Notes under the pieces: generated by a model
The model's database searches: none
Told to the model about the DNA's origin: nothing
What the model saw: the letters and a program-made list of their open reading frames with translations, nothing else
Translations under genes and position numbers: made by a program
In this document: positions 26,030 through 37,090 of the stretch, in pieces
Layout: every line of letters starts with the position of its first letter
Position numbering within the stretch: position 1 is the stretch's first letter
NCBI GenBank assembly: GCA_016859345.1
Contig: CM029115.1
Span: 13,700,501-13,764,500 of the forward strand
DNA length: 64,000 bases
Direction of reading: 5' to 3'
Origin: Istiophorus platypterus
Taxonomy: Eukaryota > Chordata > Actinopteri > Istiophoriformes > Istiophoridae

Positions 26030-26320
26030 TCTGCTGCAATTAGTGATTTTTCACCCTGGGGTGTTAATGATATACAGTCTCTTTTTATAGCGTGCCTGCA
26101 TATTGCGAGCGGCTTTTGTCGAGGAGCTCATAAAATTCATACACAGCGCTCGTAAAACTTTTCACTTTGTGCCCGGCGACATGGACGATGCTCCTGTGCT
26201 GCGTCGAGATCTGGAGGCGGTTTGTCATTGTCCTGTGGATTCCTCAGGAAATTTCGCCCGAGCCTCGAATGCAAATAGAAAACCCCAGGTTATCTCGAGT
26301 GTAACTGAAGTTCATATTTG
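26030..26320. promoter_or_regulatory. Candidate regulatory block 3' of the CpG island
   Basis: Homeodomain-type words (gcaattagtg, gttaatgata), cataaaattcatac and low-repeat sequence with retained CpGs suggest a constrained element close to the promoter. There is no direct evidence of function, and the 72-94-codon frames here are not family-like. Confidence 0.25.
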
Positions 26321-27510
26321 ATTTGAATATTCATGGTGGCTGATAAAAGTTTAGGCTGTTTCCGGCTCCGCTGAACTTTGAACCCTGCTGAGTTGCTTTG
26401 CAGTATTTATCTTCATAGCTCGCAATGCGCCTAAATGAGCTTGCACCTTATGCTGACTGTGCAGTGAGAAAAGCTGCACAGAATATGTTTTATCATTGCA
26501 CCACAAGCATCCTCAAAATTGATCTTCCTCGCCAGCTCCACTCATTCTCTCCAGCAGCCCCGCAGACAGGCGGCTCGCTGAATGTAATATGGGGCCCCTA
26601 CAGCAGGGCAGGCGCCTCTACAGTCCGGGCACCTGCCATAGAGCCTTCTTGGCTGTATTGAATAAAACATCCAGTGATGTATGAGGCAGGGGCTGCACCC
26701 AAGGGGGCAGAACTGCCTCATTTACTTCCTCCACTCCGGGCTCATGACCTGCTGAGCAAATTGTGCGCATATTAGCTCTGCGGCTGCTCCTCACCTAAAC
26801 AAATAGTCTTCCCAGCATAATGCTTGCCTTAACTCAACATGATGGTTGGACAAGGCAGGGGAGAACGAAATGGCAGAAAAGCTTTAAAATCTAGGTCACT
26901 GAATTACCTTTTGGAGTTTGTAGCTCTTGTTTTGCCTCTTAATTTTCTGGCTTGCTGTTAGATCTTTTTTCTTTCTGTAAAACTTGAACCGCAAGCTCAA
27001 GAATTCCTTCACGTTTAATTCCTCTCGCTTTTGACATGTAAAAATTATAAGTCCTTTGTAGGTTGCGAAAATGTTGAACACACAAGCACTTTATTCAACC
27101 CTTCATTGTTTGCTTGTGAAATTAGGAAAACCTAAATTACTATAATAAAATGTGAGCAGTTCTCATTTATGCTGCTAACAGTTTGAAAGTCAGGAACATA
27201 TTTTAGCATTGTATTAACAAAAGTATTACACTAACAGAAGCCTGGCTTTTTATCAATTTGCAACTTGAATTGCATATCAGTTTGATTGATTGATAGCATT
27301 TGAGTTCCTTACTGTATTCCTTGCTTATTAAAGTGCCTGCCCGCAGTGAATAAGTGAGCTCCACTCATGAATATCGTTAAAGTCACTGAAGTTTAATTTC
27401 CTGCGCTGTGTATTAATCTTTTTTAATCCCTGCATGGCTTGATTGTCTCAACACCTACCCAGAGGCAGCAAAACTCATTTTGGAACTTAAGATGACTAAA
27501 ATAGTAGATA

Positions 27511-27513
<3 letters not shown>

Positions 27514-27587
<74 letters not shown>
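27514..27587. repeat. (TG)n microsatellite, 37 uninterrupted units
   Basis: One of the two longest uninterrupted TG tracts in the window. Apparent Cys-Val or His-Thr frames across it (27423-27726) are products of the repeat. Confidence 0.98.
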
Positions 27588-27588
<1 letters not shown>

Positions 27589-30500
27589 GCTAAAGATCTA
27601 CCTACCCCTGAAGTGTCTAAGCTCTGCGTGTCCATTCTTGTGTGGACTTTATTGCTTTTTTTTCACACAAATGAAATAACATTTTTAAAGCAGATTTACT
27701 GTGCACAGACTCCATTTATAGAATAATATACTGTAGATTTAAATAATCCTGAACAACACTTTCTCCTCCTGTCAAAGAAAAGAAAAGACAACCCTTTCTA
27801 GATTAGCTGATATCCTAGAAAAGCGTGAAGCTTCTTACTTTGAAATATCTGACACCTGAAGGAACATGAACATTTTTCTCTCAAAGCCATGTCAAGAGTA
27901 GCTCATTAGGTAACTGATCAAAGTGTTTCTTATTAAGAAAAGTCTCAACAGTCCTTGTTTTAACACTTTTCATGTGCAGGCAAACAAAAACGACGTGCCC
28001 TTTCTTGTACTTTTCAATACTACATGATTTAATATAAACTCTGTTGTCCCTGCAGCCAGATTTGTCTTGCACATCAGTATCCAGGATGTGGAGACAGAGC
28101 ATGAAAAAAAAGCAGCATAAAACAGAAAACAGTGTACACAAATGATTGTGGAGAAACAAACACACCCTTCAGCCAGTCAGGATGAATGCGGAGGGGAGGA
28201 AGCGATGTTCAGCTTCCAGTGGAGATAATGGTGTTGATGAGATTTGACATTAAATGTACAGGCAGGGTCGGCTGCGATGATTGCATTTGGCGTTAGTGTT
28301 TGCAGGTAGCACTACCACTACTTTATGCTTGACATTTTTGCTGTGTTGTAGACTGCTACAATACATCAGACTGCATACTATATCTATTTTAACACTGGAT
28401 CATTGGCTCTCAGTCTTATTAACTGTTCTGATAAAGTCACAGGAGCAGCTCTCATTTTTTTCTCCGGTCTGTTGATCTTTCCACCATGATAGGGTAAAAT
28501 ACTCAACCACAGACTTTTTGAAATGACTCAGGGTCATTCCTGGCAAATGACTGGTACTCAGGTTGCAGTATTTTATATGCAGTATGAGAAATTGCTTTCC
28601 CATGATGTTGACCTTGTGCAAATCACCTAAATAGTGGCGCTTTCATGAATACTGGTTTCACTTGTGTGATGCCTGAATGAGATTCCACTTATGCAGTATA
28701 ATAGATAAGTTTGTGTCACACAAAAGAATACAAAAATCTTCTTAAATTTACAGAGATTTGGCAGTAATTGCATGCAAATTTTAAATACACTGCAGGCCTT
28801 TTTGTATAAACAGGAGCTTAAGCATGTTTTTGTTTGATGTGAAGTAGCCTCACAAAAATAGATCACAGGCATGTGATTGCATACATGCAGTCCTGTAGTG
28901 TTTGGGATGAGAGATATACACTTTTGTAATTCTCTGTTCATTACTGCACAGATTATTTCCTCTTATTTTGGCTGCTGTAAAAGGTTTACCTGACCACTGC
29001 TCTGCTCATGTGGTCTGATCCACTGCAATGGCAGGCATTGGCACCTCTTCATCAGGGTTATCTGCAGCTACTTAGCACATGAAGGACAGCAATGATCCTT
29101 CGACCTCCTCCCTCACTTCCCCTCTCACCCTCTGTCAGGTTGAATGGAGGTCACATCTCTCCACTGTCACCTTGAGGTTAATGTATAGCCTTTTATTCAG
29201 AAAAGTTAGTGCGGTTGGTCCATTTTTTGTTTGAAAATTGCTCTTGTGCATTTGAAATATAATCAACAGGATGTGCGCAGTTTATATGTGGTTAATGAGT
29301 ACACTAGTATAGTGTGCCTGAGTGCTGTGCAGTTTATAGTTTGCTCCATAACCCAGCCAGGAAAAGTGCAGGCAGGCATGCTCCTTCTAAAGTGTTCTTG
29401 GGGGAAGATGGAGAATAAAGCAAATCTGACAAGCTCTCCAACAGCGAATTTGCTCTCCTTAAAAACAATGCCGCTCTTGCCTTCCTCATGGTCACATTGA
29501 TTTGTTCTGGGTGACAATGCAGGCTGCTGTGAAATCACCCCACTGCCATTGATCTCAAGGAGAGGAGGAGGAGAGGGAATGAGAGTCTGGCGACAGTGAG
29601 CAACATGGGAAAATCCTCAGCGTGCCCTCTTCATCCTTAACCAGTAATAAAATGAAGACCTTGGTTACTATCAGATCAGTCCCCGCTGTACTTCTTCAGC
29701 CACTTTACCGCAGTCTAGTCAGTGCTTTGATTTGTTTTGGAGGCCCATACATACTGTGTGATTTGCTATTGTGCCTCGCCATGTTTCACATTATCAGCTG
29801 AACTCTTTATTGCCACTGTTTTCCATGCCAGAAGCAAGGCTGTTTTATCTCATGCAGGCCTCTGATTAATCTCTCCCTCTATGCTGGTGTACTTTAATCT
29901 TGAATGGGAGATATCTGATTCTCCTCGGCTATTGAGGAAGATCAAACTTTAATGGAACAAGGAACTGCACATCATCCTAATCTCCATCTCCCTACATTTT
30001 GGTTGACTGCTCTCCCTCGGGCTTTGTAGCTTTCTGCAGAAGCAGGAAATACATCAGACAGATAAGATGTTTTCTCTTCATGCCTTGGTAATTTATTCCC
30101 TGTTGACAATGGCCACCACTATACGTCTCTGCTGTTTGATTACCTGGTTGAAGGAACAGCGGGTAAAAGCAGGGGAATTGATTGACACTTACAAATGGCT
30201 GTCCTGTATGACCTAAATGTTTGAAACCTTTCCAGAAGCTTTAATTGGGGTTTCTTCACAGCTCAGTCTTTCCACAGGAAAATGTGCTAGCCCTCTCCCT
30301 ATTTATTGACATATGAGAGATGGAGCCATGTGTGACCTATAATAGCCTGAGGAGAGATATGTCAGCTGCATGGATGTATCAAACTTCAATCCGTTTGATT
30401 ACACTACAGTCAATCCAGGAATTAGCTATTGACCGCTATTTTCTCCATTCACTTCCTCCATATCACTGGATAACAGTGCACATTATGCTGACCAGCATCC

Positions 30501-31128
30501 AGACTGGCTGGCTAGATGCATATTGTTGCAAATGGATAACACTTACGGGGTGTCACACCTCCCATAGACGGTTTGTGTCTCTGACAAAAAGAGGCTATTA
30601 CCCAATTCTAAGGCAGTTGCTGTACAGTAATGAAATTTCCACTGACTGGAGAAAACAATGTTGTCTGGTCTGGATTGTAATTGCAGAAGCCACCTCACCA
30701 TTTTCCTGAGTTCAGCGTGAATGCAACACGATTTAATAAAATTCTGGAGATTTTTATCAGTTATTGCCAGGACTGGCAGCTGCGTTTGTGAGAGTAAGCT
30801 AAGGCTTGCAAAAATAAAACTCATTCAATTTATCTGTTGAATTTTAACCACGCTAGAGGCCATTTACAAGAGACCTGGCATTTGACCCAAAGAGAAACAT
30901 TTGTGTTTGTAAAGGGCTTGTGCAGGTCACCTATATTGTTAATATAAAGCCACCATTCCCTTAATCTAAATGGAGGAGTAGTCTGTAATATCCGTCATCT
31001 TCTCCCATGTTATTATTTGTGTCAAGAAGAGGTTGAAAAATGGTCGGATAGTAGGCCCTAAGGCCAAAGAGCTTCTGTGGGCCTGCCTCTACTCACATAC
31101 AAAAACATAGGAATACTGACATGAGGAC
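27588..31128. other. fam222a: Intron 1 non-coding DNA
   Basis: Ordinary AT-leaning intronic sequence without recognisable repeats or exons. Frames of 60-130 codons (for example 30320-30709 plus) have no coding signature I can identify. Confidence 0.45.
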
Positions 31129-31138
31129 ATGTATGGAG

Positions 31139-31196
31139 ACACACAGACACACACAGATACACACACACACACACATACACACACACACACACACAC
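31139..31196. repeat. (CA)n microsatellite
   Basis: Imperfect CA run with scattered CAGA/CATA interruptions. Confidence 0.95.
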
Positions 31197-31351
31197 TCCT
31201 AGCCCTGTTTTATTACCTCCTGCCTGCTGCTGGAATTGCTTTCCTCCCTCGAGTGAGCCAGGCAAAGCCGGCTTTATTGTGTTAACCTATTTGTGTGTCA
31301 AGAGCGATTGCAGCGTTCTTTATCTCTGTTTGTATTTGGACGGGGAGACGG

Positions 31352-31405
31352 CAGAGAGAGAGAGAGGAGAGAGAGAGAGGAGAGAGAGAGAGGAGAGAGA
31401 GAGAG

Positions 31406-31437
<32 letters not shown>

Positions 31438-31515
31438 AATGAGTGAGAATGAGGGAGGGAGGGAGGGAGTGAGAGAGAGAGAGAGAATGAGGGAGTGAGT
31501 GAGTGAGAGAGAGAG
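31352..31515. repeat. Polypurine (GA)n tract with 13-bp higher-order period
   Basis: About 164 bases are nearly all purine on the + strand. GG dinucleotides recur at 31366, 31379, 31392, 31405 and 31418, exactly 13 bp apart, showing tandem expansion of a GA-GG unit inside a plain GA repeat. It is followed by GGGA and GAGT variants. Arg/Glu-rich or Leu/Ser-rich frames across it (31129-31578) are artefacts of the repeat. Confidence 0.95.
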
Positions 31516-31606
31516 CAAGGAGGGGGGGTTTGCACAGGAGCCAGGCGAGCCACCAGAGTTAGACGGATGGCCGGTCACCTCGCTCCACTCTGGAGGATAA
31601 TGACTG

Positions 31607-31619
31607 GTTGCTTAGCAAT
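31607..31619. promoter_or_regulatory. Near-consensus RFX X-box-like site
   Basis: GTTGCT-T-AGCAAT has one mismatch in each half-site relative to the X-box. Listed only because better sites occur upstream. Confidence 0.25.
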
Positions 31620-31829
31620 AACCCACCCCCACCTACTTCCAGACTTGCATCCAGAGTAATCACTTTTTTCCTCAAAGATTTCATATATAATTATAAACCC
31701 ACTGCTGGCCTTTGAAATCTGCCTGATGGGTCTTTTCATTTATTTAAAAGAGCGGGTTGAGGTTGCAAGCTGGAATTGGAGATTTTGGTGTCGGGGTGCT
31801 TATCAATTCCTGGTTATTGTAGGTTACAG

Positions 31830-31831
<2 letters not shown>

Positions 31832-31862
<31 letters not shown>
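31832..31862. repeat. (TG)n microsatellite
   Basis: About 15 uninterrupted TG units. Confidence 0.96.
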
Positions 31863-31866
<4 letters not shown>

Positions 31867-33447
31867 TCACCATGTGTTTATATCTGCTTTGTGTTTAGCA
31901 GTTGGTGGAGTTTGACCGGGATTACGACCAGGCCAGATATATCTCCTGCTAGATAGCCGCTGCTGTACAACCTTTGACCTACGTAATGCTGCAGTGGTAA
32001 CGTTGTACTCAAATAGATGCAGCCACACAAGCACACATATTCACATTCACTTTATGTTGGACGACCAGAGGCTTTGAGTGCTTCTTGTGAGCTCTTAGTT
32101 TTATTAACATTTTTATTGAGTTGAACAAATTGCTGACCTTTCGTGGCATAATGAATAGCCAGGCCTGCTTAGGAAAAATAAGAGTTTTGGCAGAAGTGAC
32201 TGGCATCAATCCAAGCTGTTTAACTCATGATTTACAGTGTGTTTATTCAGCAGGTGAAAAAATTTAATATACTGAGTGTTTTCCAACATTTCAATTCTTT
32301 TTTTTCAATTGTTTTTTTCCCCCAAATCTCAGTCCCGAGTCAGGATGTTTATCTGTAGGCTGTTTTTAATCGGCACTGTTCTCCTGCAGTTCTTTATAAT
32401 TTTAGGTGACTGTGTTCCTAAGTGGCAGGATGAAGGTATGATATTGGAACATGACCCCAATTTAAACTGCCTTTCATCACCAGCAGTCACTGATGTTGGC
32501 ACAAAGTCCAGAGTAGTTTTAATGCTCAGCCAATTATCCTCTCTGCTTTTGAAAATGGATTTTTTTCCCCCCTTTCCTCTTTTATGAAGAAGTAAAAAAT
32601 TAACTTAAATTTCCCTGTGAAGTTCATATTAAACTTTTACTTGTTTTGATGATGAACAAGTCTCGGCTGCTCAAACAGACCTCATGGATCCTATTATATG
32701 TTTTGACTTATGCCAGTGTAGCCAGTTGGTACTGCATTAGATTCTTTATTTTTGGAAATACAAATTAGAATTTACAAAAATAAAATTAAAACAAATCTGT
32801 TTTGTTATTGGAGCTTCTTTAAATAATTTCACGCGGGTCTGATGTTTATCCATCTGTGCTCTATCCATATCCTATTTGGTGCCATCTTTCCTTATCCAGT
32901 CACATGCTCCATTGCTAAAAGTGACAGCTCTGAACGTCCTGGGAACTTCATAGAGATAAACCAAACATACAGCACTATCCCCCACCCCCATCTCCGTGGC
33001 ATGCTTCTGTGGCTGCGTCTATAGGAACAGCTGTCCAGCTGTCATAGCAGCCAGCTAGTCAGCCAGTCAGCCGCTCTCCAAAGCAACATCTGTAGAGGCT
33101 GAACGCACAAGGGCAGCCTGCCATTCTCTGCTTGTCCCCAAAGACCACGGAAGTGTGTCAGGCCTTTTGGCTGCACATTATCACTGACCACATCAACCGT
33201 ATCACTGGGTTCTGATTGAATGTTATCTGCTCCTGTGCCACTTAAATAAGCTCTGCAAGGCATCAAACTGTTATTTTTTTGTCACCAGCTTACAGCGATC
33301 TGTTACTGAAGCGATTCATAATATCACAACATTCTTAAAAACAAAATGTGTGACTGTACAGCCATAAAAAAACACACACCACATTAACGTATCCATTAAT
33401 AGCCATCTGCCTCTGCATAGATATGTCTGTGTGTATGTGTGAGTGCA

Positions 33448-33448
<1 letters not shown>
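31863..33448. other. fam222a: Intron 1 non-coding DNA
   Basis: No exon, RNA gene or dispersed repeat is recognised here. The stretch 32270-32340 is T-rich. Confidence 0.45.

Positions 33449-33480
<32 letters not shown>
33449..33480. repeat. (TG)n microsatellite
   Basis: About 15 units, with looser TG/TATG sequence upstream from 33426. Confidence 0.95.
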
Positions 33481-33483
<3 letters not shown>

Positions 33484-33555
33484 CAAAATCCCAGCAAGCA
33501 AGGTGCAATGGCCTGGAACTGACGAGAACCCACTGGGAGTCTCTCCTTGATGTAG

Positions 33556-33595
33556 CCCCCCCCACCTCCCGCTCCCCCCAACTCCTGCTCCCCCT
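33556..33595 (-). other. Potential G-quadruplex on the minus strand
   Basis: Four runs of three or more C on the + strand (7, 3, 6 and 5 C) fall within 40 bases. The minus strand therefore fits the G3+N1-14 pattern, though one loop is long. Structural potential only. Confidence 0.4.
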
Positions 33596-33599
33596 CACC

Positions 33600-36500
33600 A
33601 CCATCTTTTCCTCCTGGCAGTGGAGCGACAGCGAGGCAGGCTTCAGGGGGGCACAGAGCCATGTGAGTAGGGAGATGAACAGAGCTGCGGTCCCCTCTGT
33701 CAGCCACAAAATAGGATCAGGGACATCGCATGGGACTCTCTCCTGGGATGAGCAAAGGGAAGAGGGGAGAAAGCAGCTGTTCAGAGTTTTTTTTCCCCTT
33801 ACTTTTTACTGGCTCACTTGTTTTGCTTTGTTGTTGTTTTTTTTTTACCCTGTGTGTCGTCTTCTCTGAGGCTGTCATTAGCTTCTGTAATGCTGTTGTT
33901 TGTTCGGTTTGTCCTTAAAGGAGGAAACACTTTTGAGTGTTGCTGCAGACATGGTTGAAATGAAAATTTGCACTATGAAAGTATAATCATTCCTGTGCCT
34001 CTTCTTGGGTGTTTTGAGGAACTATTAAAAGACTAGATTTCTTCATCAGTCCTCTTGATAACTGAGGACCTCTCAGGCATACTGTGTCTCTCCCCACAGA
34101 CAGCTGCAGACTTGTACAGGCTCTGGGCGGAGTTTGATGGATCCTGTTTACTGGAGCTGAGAGAATGCCCGGGTATCTCAAATTAAGTGTCACTTAAAGC
34201 TTGTCTTTTAGTCAGCTTTCCATTTTGTTCCCGCATCTCTAGTGACAGCACTGTGTTGCCAATTGTAACATGGTTTGAGAGGAAGACATTTGGTGATTGC
34301 ACATTCTGTCATGATTGAGGGGTGAAGCCAGCAACTCGAGGCAAAACCAAATTCCATATGGCTGCAATAAAATCTTTCCATCCATAGTGACTTACACTCA
34401 AACAGCCTCTGTCCTGATGACAGGGGAATCGCCTGCTCATGACTTATCGTTTTATCATTCAAATTTACCCCATTGATGCTTGCTGCTGTGATTGACAGCT
34501 GGGCTTGAAAGCCACAGCTATCTCAATTGAGCTGCGGCAGCCAGTTGGTAACCGTGACAATGGTCTCTCCTCTTTGCCTTGTTTCCACACTTTTTTTCTG
34601 CTGTCACAGAAACCTCACTGATTGCTTCTCTGCCAAGACAGCATCCTATTAATCTTTAAATAAGGGCCACAGCCCAGCAGTATTGTTTGCCGAAAAACCG
34701 AGAGGACCTTGTGAGACCACACTGAAAAGGAAAAAGAGGGCAACTGGGCCTGAGTTTCTCATTGTGGCAGGAAAGCTGAGCTTCCTAAAAAGCTACAGTA
34801 TTCGAAATCTGCTGTGCTCTAGCTGCTGTGGAGATAGATGGTGCTGAGGTCTGTGTATAACCAGCACTTTCTGGCCCCACCTGATAACTCTGTGGGCTTT
34901 CTTGTTGTCTGCCATTCTCAGCTTTGCTCTCCAGGTGCATTTTGTGCTTTCATCTGCATCGTGACACTCAGAATAAAAAGCCTCTGTGTTTATGGCCATT
35001 TTCTTTTTCTGTGCACTTATTGATCCCTTTCAGCATGGTTGGAATACACTTTATTTTTTTCAATTTCTGAGTTCAAACAACATAACAGAGGCATATTCTG
35101 AAATGGCAAACCATTGATGTCTTGTGATGTGACCTAGGGAAGCAAGAATAACAGCTCAGCCCTTTGTCCCTCTGTACTTAGCTGACAATTTGTTTGAAGT
35201 AGACACAGACATGAATGAAATAACAGTGTCCTTGCACAAACATATGTTTCTTACAACCCAGAAAAGCCTATCTTGCCCCTGTCTTGAAAAGGCTTTCTGC
35301 GCTCTGATTTCATGGACAAGGCTTTTGCATTTAATTAGATGTGATTTGTGAACATTTCCCAGTCCTAGGAAGTCTTTTTTTGAGTCTCTGTACTTTCTTG
35401 TCAAGTGGTTGTTAATGAAGAATTGTGGCAATGCTCTTGAAATTTTCTGCTTTGTAATGAGTGCCTTCCTGTGCAGAATGGCCCCATAAACTAAACCTTT
35501 CAAGAGTGGGGACCATGTGGCGGCAGTATTTGGCATCTCAATGGTAGGAATGTTTATGCCATATGAAGATAGAAGTTGTGGAATCATTGCAAACCTTCCA
35601 CATGTCTTTGTCTCCTCTCTGGCCATAGAAAGCCAGTGAAGCAGGGCAACCTAGATAACTAATTGACTCCCAGGTCAGAGCCACGTGATAGCAAGACTGC
35701 TGGTCAATGGAAATGGATATACTTTCCCCCACAGGGAGCTACGACTGCTTTGTGATCGTGTGTGATCACACACCAGTGCATGCACACACGCAGGCGCTTA
35801 TGTGCATGTAGCTATTCATAGTTGTTCATCTCAGTGGCTCACAGTTGCTCTTGATCTTTGAAATTACAGGAAATCAATCCATTAATAATGACTTTGGAAT
35901 AATATAACGTCACTGTTTATATAGGCTTTAGTCTGGCACTGTGGTCTCACATATTGCTGCCAGGAGAATGTTGAGAGTTTGAAAACTGAGGAAATGTAAA
36001 TGCATTTTTTTTTTTTTTTTAAATTATGTTCTCCAATGATTAGAAAGAATTGCAGCCTAGTTTTGTAATACTTGACACCACTTTTAAGTGTATCAACTTC
36101 AGTATTGTATGAAAAATGTCCTCAGGGCACTTCAACTGTTTTTGCAGTGGTAAAGGTTTTCTCTCCTCTCTGTGTATATAGCCCCACTGCAGTGCTTTTT
36201 TTTTTTTTTTTTAATCAACGGTGAAGTTCTCTATGCTTCACTTGCACTTTTTTTGTCCACAAAGATGGGCGAGTGTGTGTAACAGGTGGTCCTTGAATTG
36301 CGCATATAAACTGCAAGTCTGTGTTTCCCTTTGAACATGCATGCGCAGGGATGTCTTTTTGTTCTTGTTTGCAGGTTAAACACAAATACTGCTGTCCCAG
36401 ATTCACACACAAGCCCCCTCCACCTGACTCTGATCCCAGGCAACCAGCCAGAGCACCTCGCACACAGCCACAGGCCTCCTCCCCTCCACCCGTCATCCAA

Positions 36501-36970
36501 AAAAGATTCTCTCAGTTCCTCCAGTTTCAAAGAGCTCGCATAGCTCAACTGTGTCGAAGCATGCCCCTCCTCCCTGACCCCTCCTCCAAGAGACAGCACT
36601 CTTGACCTGCTGCCCCATTGTTTCCAGTGGGGATGGATGGGGAGCCGCCTCTGCCGGCGCGATCCTTCACTCAATAGCAGCTCCATCTGTTGACTGCGTG
36701 ACTCTGGGTTACAAGCGGGGATTTTGCTCCGTCTGTGCATGGTGTGAAAGGAGCTATCTCAGGGGGCTTCCTGAATAGGGTTTTAAAACTGCAGTAGCAG
36801 GGTGTTGTGATGCCCCTCACAACCCACCCTTCTCCCCTCCACCCGTCATCAGCCAAACACAGCCGGCTGGGTGTGTGCAGGATGAGAGGCCGTCATTGTG
36901 CCTGTTCACAGGCCCCTAGGCAACAGGGTCACCTTGTCCCCAAACAAATGCTGCCCTCAGTGGGATTGTT
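33600..36970. other. fam222a: Intron 1 non-coding DNA
   Basis: Contains two poly-T runs, a 19-bp direct repeat (36479-36497 and 36832-36850) and an unassigned minus-strand open frame at 35156-35626. A 169-codon minus frame (36231-36740) lies in GC-richer, stop-poor DNA and shows no domain. Confidence 0.45.
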
Positions 36971-36975
36971 GGCAC

Positions 36976-37005
36976 TGTGTGTCTGTGTTTCCGTGTGTGT
37001 GTGCG

Positions 37006-37080
<75 letters not shown>

Positions 37081-37090
37081 CTGTGTGTGT
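36976..37090. repeat. (TG)n microsatellite, long compound
   Basis: The core from about 37010 to 37078 is uninterrupted TG; the flanks carry TGTTT and TGCG variants. Confidence 0.97.

Larger units (their letters stand above)
24086..26240. promoter_or_regulatory. CpG-rich island around the fam222a 5' end
   Basis: CpG dinucleotides become frequent compared with both flanks, in clusters at 24108-24200 (ccgcggctcgg and similar), 24470-24800, 25000-25270 and about 25610-26230. Elsewhere in the window CpG is scarce, as expected for methylated vertebrate DNA. The island is broken by poly-T at 24354-24376 and a T-rich tract at 24812-24858. Several open frames cross it in different phases (24086-24289, 24417-24820, 25683-26021, 25871-26155). 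They reflect low stop density in GC-rich DNA and show no recognisable protein. Confidence 0.6.

Noticed and set aside
27423..27726. Cys-Val and His-Thr repeat 'proteins' on both strands
   Set aside because: They are translations of the (TG)n microsatellite; the same applies to 14632-14901, 33316-33709, 36807-37174, 46408-46850, 48511-48825 and 62870-63214.
31129..31578. Arg/Glu-rich and Leu/Ser-rich frames
   Set aside because: They are products of the (GA)n/(GAGG)n polypurine tract; no unique coding sequence.
36231..36740. 169-codon minus-strand frame, the longest in the window
   Set aside because: Stop-poor GC-rich DNA with open frames on the other strand as well; no domain, splice sites or promoter.
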